DNA of 64,000 nt, from positions 16,454,129 to 16,518,128 of the forward strand of contig CAXKWD010000006.1 of NCBI GenBank assembly GCA_964059195.1, written 5' to 3'. The notes beneath the pieces were generated by a model. The model saw nothing but the letters and a program-made list of their open reading frames with translations. It made no database searches and was not told the DNA's origin. Of the stretch, positions 20,863 to 28,882 are shown in pieces. Position numbers and translations under genes: made by a program. This DNA comes from Ectobius pallidus. Taxonomy: Eukaryota; Arthropoda; Insecta; Blattodea; Ectobiidae. Numbering within the stretch: position 1 is the stretch's first letter; the number at the start of each line of letters is the position of its first letter.

Positions 20863-21506
20863 TGTAATATCTTAAAAAATTTGGAAACCAGACCCTCTAA
20901 ATGGATCGCAAACAGGTCAGACATTGGGCTGGGTAAACCAGGAAATATAAGTGTCAACTTAGCGTTGCACAACGTATTCATAACTTGTTGATGATTTGCG
21001 GAATTGCATTTCAAAGGTGGTTGACAGTCTAGTAATTGCGAAATACGAAATAAGTATTTTAAAGTAGTAAAGTTAAGAAATACGCGGAAAAGGAAACTGC
21101 AAGTAAGGAGTTTTGGTTTGAAACGTCATGGGTGCCAAATGGATAGACGTATTGACGCACGATGTTATAAAACGGGCGGACTGACCAGTTCCGCCCTCTT
21201 GCTACTCTACACTCTTCACGACGGGATCGAGAGCACCCCGGTGCAAGTTTATTTTAATTTGTGTGTTACTCATCATGAAGTCAGTATGTAAGTACACTAT
21301 GTAATTTCAATTTATTTTAATATTAATAAACCTAGTCATTTTGTTATTTTGGGTAAAACTAGCTTTTGTGATTTGCGCATGGAGATGTTCCGTTCCTTGC
21401 CCTTGTCCTCGTGGTTAAGATGCAAATATATATATTGAGCCATCCTGATAAATCGTGTGCCGGGGTAAAAGGTGTCAGAATAAATATAGGACCCTGGGAT
21501 ACGACA
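20863..21506 (+). repeat. 5' LTR (644 bp)
   Basis: Starts tgtaatatc and ends gatacgaca. A TATAAAA box lies at 21166-21172 and an aataaa polyadenylation signal at 21479-21484, consistent with U3-R-U5 order. It matches the three pieces of the 3' LTR over its full length. Confidence 0.95.
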
Positions 21507-21660
21507 ACTGGTGTTCAGAAGCGGGCGAACTTAACGCGGAACACAACTGGTGATCAGAAACGGGCGAACTTAACCCAATACGACAACTAGTGTTTAGAAA
21601 TGGGCGAATTTAACCCAGAACACAACTGGTGATCATTACGATAAATAATATCAGAAGCGA
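21507..21660 (+). repeat. Primer-binding site in ~40-bp tandem repeats
   Basis: Directly after the LTR, ctggtgttcagaagcggg resembles a tRNA-Leu primer-binding site (TGGTGTCAGAAG type) with one extra T. Related units follow at about 21546 (ctggtgatcagaaacggg), 21586 (ctagtgtttagaaatggg) and 21625 (ctggtgatcattacg, degraded). Four PBS-like copies in a row are unusual. Only the first is in the standard position. Confidence 0.65.
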
Positions 21661-22043
21661 GTGAATTTAATAAAGCTCAAATGGGTCGCCATACGCAAAA
21701 GTAATTATTAAAATGGGTAAACCACATGGAATTAAGTGAAATTAAATAAAAGTAAATAACCACAGAGATTTAAAGCAAGGGAAGGAAGCTAGTTTAGTTA
21801 TTACGGTGCATCTCATGTTCATATTGCAAAGGTTATTAACACTGAAACGTAGGAAGAATGAAACAGCTGACAGAAAGAAATGAGTTAGCATAGACAGATA
21901 GCGAATGTAGCAAATAACTTAAATCCTGTAAGAATAATTACAACTGTTGAAACACAGATTCTAGTGTAAGATAATAAACTCACCAATTTTTTTTCTTTTT
22001 CTTCGTATACCATTGTTGTGTCTTTTGCAAATAAAAATTCAAT

Positions 22044-23108
22044 ATGTCGATCAACGAAGAAACTAGGAGGGCTATTGAAGACCTTAACAACAGGTTAGCG
22101 GCTCTAACTCTAGCAAACCAAGCATTACAGCAGGCAAACCAAGTAGTTAGACATAAGGACTTAACTGTATGTACTACTGTTAAAGAATGGAACGGCATGT
22201 CGGGATCCTTGCCTGTTAAGGAATTTTTTAACAATATTGAAGCTGCTGCTTCCATGGGAAACCTAGAAGCAGAGGATAAAAAACAAATAGTCAAGTTAAA
22301 GGTTGTAGGGCCAGCCGCAGAATTTCTGTACGGTAGACCCGACCTAACTAACAAGGAAGCGACGTACGACCAGCTTAGGGCTGAGTTCGAGGATCGCTTC
22401 AGGGAAAAATTGCCAGACAGTTATTATTATACGCAGTTACAAAGAGCGGTACAGGGAAAAAACGAAACGCCAGAAGCGTTTGCTGACAGATTAAAAGCCC
22501 TTAGTTTAAAAACGCTGAAGGTTACGGGAGATGCAAATGAAAAGAAAGTTCTTGAGGAGGAGGCAGAAAGAAGGCTTCTTGCTGCCTTCACCGCGGGATT
22601 AAAGGGAGAGATAGGTAGACAGGTTCAATTAAGAATGCCTAAAAGTCTAAAGGAGGCAGTACAAATTGCTGTAACTGCTTATAATATCGTGCATGCAGAC
22701 CAGACAAATAAAAGGGAACCGGAGGCACAGCCTAGGTCTGTGTTCAATATGTTAACGCAGTTAAAATGTTTTAATTGCGGGAAAACTGGACACAAGGCAC
22801 GAGACTGTCGTTCGAAACGTCAGTTGAATCAACAAGGGTCCCCGGAACAGAATCAAAAAGTGTACCGTGGAAATTTTCAAAATCAAAATAGGGAACAGTC
22901 TACATATGTAGGGAAACCACCGATAGAATGTTTTTTCTGTAAAAAGAGAGGACACATTCAGAGTAAATGTTGGATTAAAAATCCACAGCTAGCACCTAGT
23001 AGGGGAAACTACAATAGAAATGAAAGGAATAGCGGGGCAAATTCGAATTATAGGACGGATTTTCAAGGAGCCTCCGCAAGCACCCCTACCTGGAGGCCAA
23101 GGCAGTAA
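22044..23108 (+). CDS. gag: Gag polyprotein with two CCHC zinc knuckles
   Basis: 354 aa, intact. It forms the particle shell and binds genomic RNA. An N-terminal helical region is followed by a capsid-like retrotrans_gag segment (around residues 40-200: VKEWNGMSGSLPVKEFFNNIE, then YTQLQRAVQGKNETPEAFADR shortened here to its core EAFADRLKAL). Two zinc knuckles follow, CFNCGKTGHKARDC (~242) and CFFCKKRGHIQSKC (~295). The tail is Asn/Arg-rich. The pol frame overlaps the end in the -1 frame, suggesting ribosomal frameshifting. Classic Drosophila errantivirus Gag proteins usually lack such knuckles. Confidence 0.9.
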   Translation: MSINEETRRAIEDLNNRLAALTLANQALQQANQVVRHKDLTVCTTVKEWNGMSGSLPVKEFFNNIEAAASMGNLEAEDKKQIVKLKVVGPAAEFLYGRPDLTNKEATYDQLRAEFEDRFREKLPDSYYYTQLQRAVQGKNETPEAFADRLKALSLKTLKVTGDANEKKVLEEEAERRLLAAFTAGLKGEIGRQVQLRMPKSLKEAVQIAVTAYNIVHADQTNKREPEAQPRSVFNMLTQLKCFNCGKTGHKARDCRSKRQLNQQGSPEQNQKVYRGNFQNQNREQSTYVGKPPIECFFCKKRGHIQSKCWIKNPQLAPSRGNYNRNERNSGANSNYRTDFQGASASTPTWRPRQ

Positions 23109-23149
23109 AACCAGCAGTAATAACTACAATAGTAGAAACTTCCCCAGAA

Positions 23150-26100
23150 ATGTTAATGGTCAGTGTCATGATTGAAGGCCGGAGGACACATTTTATTATA
23201 GATACAGGGGCAACAATTTCTGTAATTAAGCCAGGAATCTCAGGGGCAAGTTGGGAAAATACTGAGGTGATAGCAAAAGGGGTCACGGGAATTGGACTGG
23301 ACATTAAAGGGTCACAGACGGTAGAAGTTCAATTTGAAAACAGAGAAAAATATATTCACTCATTTATAATATGTCCGTTAGGAATAAACCAGGATGGAAT
23401 TCTTGGCCTAGATTTTTTGAGTAAGAACAGGATAAATATTAACATTGTACATCGCATGTTACTGACAGAAGGTGGGGCAATAAATCTCGGAGTACCAACC
23501 AATGACAACGAAACCAGGAAGGAAGAATTCGATCTGATCAACCGAAATGTTCTGCATTTTTCTCAGAAAAAATCAGACACCTCCAAAGAAGTTTCAAGTA
23601 CAGAGGTTGTGACAGAGAGAGGACCTAAGGGATTCCACCCCACGAGTCAGTTACAAATGCAAACAGGATGTCCAGTGTATAATACTAGAATTGTGAAGGT
23701 TCCCCCAAAGAGCGAAATAATAATATTAGGGAAATTAACTAAAAAGGGATGCGCATCCAGAGCACTTAATAGAGCACTTAATAGAGCACTTAATAGAGAA
23801 CTTAATAGAGAAGTTAACAGAGAAGTTAATAGAGAGGTTAATATGGAAGACAGAGACAAACTTTTTGAACCAGAAAGCTTGGGTATATATGGAATATACA
23901 CAGCTAGGTCGCTGAATAATAACGAACAGTTAAAGAAAGGGAGGATTCCTATAAAAGTTGTAAATTGTACGGGAGAGGAAATTGAAATAGTGAGAAACAG
24001 ACGTTTAGGGCATGTTTACCCTGTATTAACAAGTAGTGAGAGTAAAACTAATAAAGTAGAGGGAGTGAATATATTAACGCCAATGACAGGAAAAGAAGTA
24101 GAAACAAATATTGCAGACACAGTGAATTTAGAGCACTTAGCAGCTGAGGACCAACATAAAATAAGAGAAATATTAAGGAGATATGCTGACGTATTTCAAG
24201 ACCCCAGAGACAATGAAATAGGTTGCACTAGTGTAATTAAACATCGTATTGAAACAGGCAATGCACCTCCTGTTAAGAAAAAACCTTACCCAATACCGTA
24301 TAAATACAAGGAAAAAGTTAAAGATATGCTGGACGACATGTTACAAAAAAACGTTATACGTCCCTCAACTTCCCCGTGGAATGCGCCAATTGTTCTAGTG
24401 CCAAAAAAGAGCCCAGACGAGACAGATAAATTAAGGTTCTGTATTGACTATAGAGGGTTAAATTCGGTGACTCATGGAGACACATACCCTTTGCCTAACA
24501 TTACAGAAACTTTGGAAGGCTTAGCAGGTACCAGATATTTTAGCAAACTAGATTTACAATCAGGATATTGGCAAGTGGAAATTGAGGAAAAAGATAAAGA
24601 AAAGACAAGTTTCCAGACTCAATTTGGATCGTTCGAATTCCTACGAATGCCATTTGGATTATCAGGGGCGCCTTTGACATTTTGTAGGCTCATGGACACT
24701 GTATTGACAGGACTAAAAGGCCTATCGTGCTACTGTTACTTAGACGACATAATCATTCATGGATCTTCAATAGAAGAACATGCAGAAAGACTGTCCGAAA
24801 TTTTAGAGAGGTTAAGAGAAGCCAATCTAAAAGCGCACCCACGTAAATGTAAATTTGCGGTAGAACAAGTTGAATATCTTGGGCACATTGTAAACCAGCA
24901 AGGCATACTTCCAGACCCGGTAAAAATTCAAGCTATCGAAAAGTACCCTATTCCAAAGACACAGAAACAGGTTAGATCATTTTTGGGCCTAGCCGGTTAT
25001 TATAGAAGACATATACCAAGTTTCGCACACATTGCAAAACCCCTCTCAGACTTAACAAGAAAGGAGGAAAAATTTAAGTGGGGAAAACCACAACAAGACG
25101 CATTTGACAAGCTTAGAAAGGCATTATGCAAAGATCCGATATTAAGGTACCCGAATTTCAATAAATCTTTTATTCTGAGTACGGATAGTTCGAGTTTCGC
25201 ACTAGGAGCTGTGTTGTCACAAAAAGGAGATATAGAACACCCGGTAGCTTATGCATCACGAGTTTTGTCTAAAAGTGAACAAAATTTTTCCACTACGGAA
25301 CGGGAATTATTAGCATTGGTTTGGGCTACCAAACATTTTAGATGTTACCTGTATGGAAATGAATTTATTGCTGTCACAGATCACGCCGCATTGAAATGGT
25401 TATTTTCATTGCAAGATCCAAATTCAAGGCTAGTAAGATGGGCTATAAGGTTGTCAGAATTTAAGTTCACAGTACAGTACAAGCCAGGAAAATCAATTAG
25501 TAATGTAGATTCTCTTTCTAGAATAATGGTAAACACAGTACAAACTGCTAAAGAAGCAAAATCAGTAAGAAATTTACAATTAGCGGAACCAAAATATACA
25601 GAATGGGTACAAGACACAAAGAAATTTAGATTAGATGAAAATGGGATTTTATTTTACAAGGAAGGGATGTCAGAACCTAGGTTAGTTGTACCAAAGCCTA
25701 TGAGAAAGTCCATTTTGGAAAATTTTCATGACACACCGTTCGCTGCTCACCAAGGTCAAGTTAAAACATATGACTTAATTAAGTCAAGATTTTACTGGCC
25801 AGGCATGAAACAAGAAATTCAAACATACGTTGCCGAATGCATGTCGTGTAATTCTAGAAAACCAGGCAAAAGCAACGTAGCTCCATTACAATCATTTGAA
25901 CCAGCATTAAAACCATTCCAAAGAGTACATATGGATATCGTTGGACCGTTACCCACCTCAATTAGAGGAAATGTGTATTTGCTAACTTTTGTTGACGCAT
26001 TTTCCAAGTATACAGAAGCTATACCAATTCCGGACCAAACAGCGGAAACGGTAGCTAAAGCATTTGTTTATAATATTATAGCACGTCACGGAACGCCTCA

Positions 26101-26692
26101 GAATTTGATTACGGACAAAGGGCGTAACTTCACGTCAAAATTGTTCAAGGAAGTTTGCAAGTTGTTACATATCAATAAACTTCAAACTAGTGCGTATCAT
26201 CCCATGTGTAATGGCGCAGTCGAAAGAACGCATCATACAATGGCAGACATGCTGTCGCACTTTGTAAGAAAGGACCAAAGAGACTGGGATTCGTATGTTC
26301 CAATAATACAGTTAGCTTTGCGAAGTACACCACACACAACAACGGGATATTCCCCTTATTTTTTGCTGCATGGGAGGGAAATGGAGTTACCATTTGCAGA
26401 AAATGTCATACCGAAATTTCAGATAGAGGAATTTGAACAAGATGATGTAAAAGAATTAGCAAAGAAGTTGGAAGAAGTTTATGGAAAAGTACGGGAAAAT
26501 TTGGAAGAAGCAACCCATAAACAGGTGACGCAGTACAATGCAAAGAATAAAACACAAAACAGTGAAATAAAAGTCGGAGATGAAGTATTGCTCCACTCCA
26601 CGGCTTTAAAAAAAGGTGTTTCCAAGAAACTTTCAAAAAAAATTTGTCGGACCATTTTATGTGATAGAAAGAATCAATCCAGTGAATTATAA
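23150..26692 (+). CDS. pol: Pol polyprotein: protease, RT, RNase H, integrase
   Basis: 1180 aa from the first ATG; the frame is open further upstream, overlapping gag in -1. Order: aspartic protease (DTGA, ~18-21), a short-repeat linker (~204-232), reverse transcriptase (FCIDYRGLN; YLDD at ~528), RNase H (TDSSSFALGAVL, TERELLAL, TDHAALKWL), integrase zinc module HHCC (~865-905) and catalytic D (~926), D (~987) and E (~1025). It copies element RNA to DNA and integrates it. The frame is lost in an A-run at 26634-26641, just before the GPY/F module, giving a wrong C-terminus; the true continuation is in the next frame. Confidence 0.95.
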   Translation: MLMVSVMIEGRRTHFIIDTGATISVIKPGISGASWENTEVIAKGVTGIGLDIKGSQTVEVQFENREKYIHSFIICPLGINQDGILGLDFLSKNRININIVHRMLLTEGGAINLGVPTNDNETRKEEFDLINRNVLHFSQKKSDTSKEVSSTEVVTERGPKGFHPTSQLQMQTGCPVYNTRIVKVPPKSEIIILGKLTKKGCASRALNRALNRALNRELNREVNREVNREVNMEDRDKLFEPESLGIYGIYTARSLNNNEQLKKGRIPIKVVNCTGEEIEIVRNRRLGHVYPVLTSSESKTNKVEGVNILTPMTGKEVETNIADTVNLEHLAAEDQHKIREILRRYADVFQDPRDNEIGCTSVIKHRIETGNAPPVKKKPYPIPYKYKEKVKDMLDDMLQKNVIRPSTSPWNAPIVLVPKKSPDETDKLRFCIDYRGLNSVTHGDTYPLPNITETLEGLAGTRYFSKLDLQSGYWQVEIEEKDKEKTSFQTQFGSFEFLRMPFGLSGAPLTFCRLMDTVLTGLKGLSCYCYLDDIIIHGSSIEEHAERLSEILERLREANLKAHPRKCKFAVEQVEYLGHIVNQQGILPDPVKIQAIEKYPIPKTQKQVRSFLGLAGYYRRHIPSFAHIAKPLSDLTRKEEKFKWGKPQQDAFDKLRKALCKDPILRYPNFNKSFILSTDSSSFALGAVLSQKGDIEHPVAYASRVLSKSEQNFSTTERELLALVWATKHFRCYLYGNEFIAVTDHAALKWLFSLQDPNSRLVRWAIRLSEFKFTVQYKPGKSISNVDSLSRIMVNTVQTAKEAKSVRNLQLAEPKYTEWVQDTKKFRLDENGILFYKEGMSEPRLVVPKPMRKSILENFHDTPFAAHQGQVKTYDLIKSRFYWPGMKQEIQTYVAECMSCNSRKPGKSNVAPLQSFEPALKPFQRVHMDIVGPLPTSIRGNVYLLTFVDAFSKYTEAIPIPDQTAETVAKAFVYNIIARHGTPQNLITDKGRNFTSKLFKEVCKLLHINKLQTSAYHPMCNGAVERTHHTMADMLSHFVRKDQRDWDSYVPIIQLALRSTPHTTTGYSPYFLLHGREMELPFAENVIPKFQIEEFEQDDVKELAKKLEEVYGKVRENLEEATHKQVTQYNAKNKTQNSEIKVGDEVLLHSTALKKGVSKKLSKKICRTILCDRKNQSSEL
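23757..23850 (+). repeat. 12-bp in-frame tandem repeat in pol
   Basis: About seven to eight copies of a cttaatagagca-like unit encode RALN, RALN, RALN, RELN, REVN, REVN, REVN between protease and reverse transcriptase. The copies drift gradually along the array (A to E to V), as expected from stepwise duplication. Confidence 0.85.
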
Positions 26693-27293
26693 AATTAAAG
26701 CGCAAGACGGCACAATGTCTGTAGTTCATGTGAACAGATTGAAATTGTATAAGACACATCACTTTAATAATCAAGAGAGCAAAGGACTGCATGACACATC
26801 GGGAAACGACGAACATAGCAATAAGGAGGAGAAAGAAGAAGAGACAGTTAAGATACAATGCGCAGGCGCGAGGCAGTACAGGAATAGGGAGAAGCAAGAA
26901 CAAGCAGAGAAGAAAGATAATAATTGTACATATGACTTGCATATCGTCCCGGGAGCATGGGAATTCGACACTATGACTGATAACCAGATAGACGAAACAA
27001 ACATGGACAAGGAGCAAGTACAGACAAAGACAGAAGATGTTGACGAAGACGAATTACCATTAAGTTTGCTAAAAGAGAAATTGAAATTAGGAGAAGACAT
27101 TCCTCCGTCTGCCAATCTTGATAAACTGACACTAACACGCGGGAATGACGTACTACCTACGGAATACCCGGAAGTTCAAACTAGATAAAATTTTAGGCCT
27201 AGGGATATAAGTCAGGCTTCAACTTCGAAAGAAATGGTGGAAAAATCAAGGGAAGAGGGAAATAATACAAAGTATAATTTACGACCAAGATAA
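26616..27293 (+). pseudogene. Pol C-terminus (integrase GPY/F tail), out of frame
   Basis: In the frame next to pol this begins with FVGPFYVIERINPVNYKI, the GPY/F module that ends gypsy integrases. An acidic, Lys/Glu-rich tail follows. An in-frame TAA lies at 27186-27188, and the frame stays open after it to YNLRPR and a stop at 27291-27293. That last motif is the usual end of such Pol proteins, so the TAA may be a second mutation. The fragment is not translated as part of pol unless the upstream frameshift is bypassed. Confidence 0.8.
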
Positions 27294-27304
27294 AAATAAA
27301 TGTT

Positions 27305-27317
27305 TTGTTTTTCCAGG
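27305..27317 (+). promoter_or_regulatory. Splice acceptor for env mRNA (predicted)
   Basis: ttgtttttccag|g just upstream of the env frame is a pyrimidine tract plus AG. The exon side opens directly into a hydrophobic signal-peptide-like sequence in the env frame. Errantivirus env is known to be expressed from a spliced subgenomic RNA. Confidence 0.55.
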
Positions 27318-28128
27318 TTTCATCTGTATATGGATCGTCGCCTTATCAACAATACCAGGGAAGGGAGTGAACTTCCAACAACAACAGGAATTAAATAAGG
27401 GACTTGTTTTTTTGAAACAACAAGAAATCTTGTTGTCCGCAAACAAATGGTCGATTGTTTTAGATTTTTCGTTAGAACAATATTACGAAATTTTAGAGAA
27501 TATGACAGAACAAATAAATATAGTAAAGGATACAGTAAACAAACCAGATTTTATGAATTTTCAGATGTATGAGGCTTTAACAGAAATGTCGAAAAAAACA
27601 GTTCAAACTTCATTGCGGAGGTTGGAGCACGAATTACAAAGATTGCAGATAAAAGTAGTAGAAATTGATGACGAATTATTTTATTCGGAGGGTAGAACAA
27701 AAAGAGGACTTTTAAGTTTGGGTGGATTAACTTTAAAAATATTGTTCGGTGTATTAGATTCAACAGACAGGCACAGAATAAATCACCAGATAGAGTCATT
27801 AACCCAAACAAATGAAAAAATAATTGACTTAATGAAACAGCAAATTACATATGTAAACAAGACTGCAGATAGAGTAGAACAAAATTGCATTAATTTAAAT
27901 AAGTTTTCCAAAATACTAAATACAACATTGCATGTGTTAGATAACGTTACAGAAGACGTATTTTTTGAAATAAATTTAGTCATGAAAAATATGGATTTGC
28001 TAACAAATTTGCAGATTATAGCGGATACGTTAAAACAAGATCAACACGATTTGATTCAATTTAGAAGGATAGTTGATTTAACAACAGCCGAAATATTAAG
28101 CTCATACTTATTACCCCCAATATTGTAA
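27317..28128 (+). pseudogene. env: Envelope fusion protein-like (env), truncated
   Basis: In frame from the acceptor at 27317, with a hydrophobic leader ICIWIVALSTIP and then 253 residues from position 27367. A furin-type site RTKR lies at ~110 and is followed by a Gly/Leu-rich fusion-peptide-like segment (GLLSLGG), then helical regions with Asn-glycosylation sequons. This is the layout of baculovirus F-type proteins used by insect errantiviruses. It stops at LLPPIL, much shorter than the usual 450-600 aa, and has no membrane anchor in frame. A strongly hydrophobic stretch occurs in another frame at ~28130-28180. It is therefore likely inactivated by a small indel or deletion. Confidence 0.8.
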
Positions 28129-28828
28129 GTTATTTGTCATTTTACTAATAGTCATTTTTTTGTATGTTATACAGTTCTTCAGTACAGCTGGCAGAAGACA
28201 CATAACATAAAGAAGAATCACCAGACCAAGGTCGCTGACGCTACAAATTCCGTACCAACTACGCAATCTACACAGCCGAGAGTGAAAACTGCAAAGTCCA
28301 CACTTCCAAACGATGTCGTACAGGAAACAAGCCAAGAACCCAGTAATATTAAGGTGAAGCCAGTCTTCACGGGCGCAGGAATTATATAAAAGGGATTTTT
28401 TTTTATGGGAATTTTTTTTAACAGGGATTTTTTTTTATTAGCATTAAACAGAATTTTGCATTAGGCAGGTTAGGGGAAATAGAATTAGAATGAACTAGTA
28501 ACAAAATTAATTAAGGAAAAAAAAGAAAGAAACAATGATTAATTTAAATAAAATGTGTAGGCGTCAATTCGTTCCCATGGGTAACCATGACGTTGTAAAG
28601 AAAAAAAAATATTAATGAGAAAGTAATCGTAGTAAATTTTAATGTATTAGCTACTCTCAACCATATCTGTGCAATCAACGCAGCAACAGACAGCATCCCA
28701 GATATGCAACAACGAGCACAATATTAAAAATAAGAAATAAATAAAGAAATAAATAAATGGAAAGTATCAACAAATCGACGAACGGATACACACACACCCG
28801 TTCGAATCCAGCTAAGGCGGATTCGAGC
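28129..28828 (+). other. 3' untranslated region of the gypsy element
   Basis: Holds the displaced hydrophobic stretch (~28130-28180) and a further open Thr/Lys-rich frame to about 28389, possibly the old env cytoplasmic tail. The rest, to the purine tract, is T- and A-rich with no gene seen. Confidence 0.5.
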
Positions 28829-28842
28829 TAGGGGGGGAGTGA
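28829..28842 (+). promoter_or_regulatory. Polypurine tract
   Basis: agggggggagtga immediately precedes the 3' LTR start tgtaatatc, the expected place for the plus-strand primer. Confidence 0.85.
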
Positions 28843-28882
28843 TGTAATATCTTAAAAAATTTGGAAACCAGACCCTCTAAAT
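28843..28882 (+). repeat. 3' LTR, piece 1 of 3
   Basis: Identical to 20863-20902 of the 5' LTR. It ends at the hAT target duplication ctctaaat (28875-28882). Confidence 0.95.

Noticed and set aside
26406..27017. 203-codon hydrophobic ORF antisense to pol
   Set aside because: Antisense shadow of the A-rich pol 3' region; no domain, and the sense strand has a clear gene.
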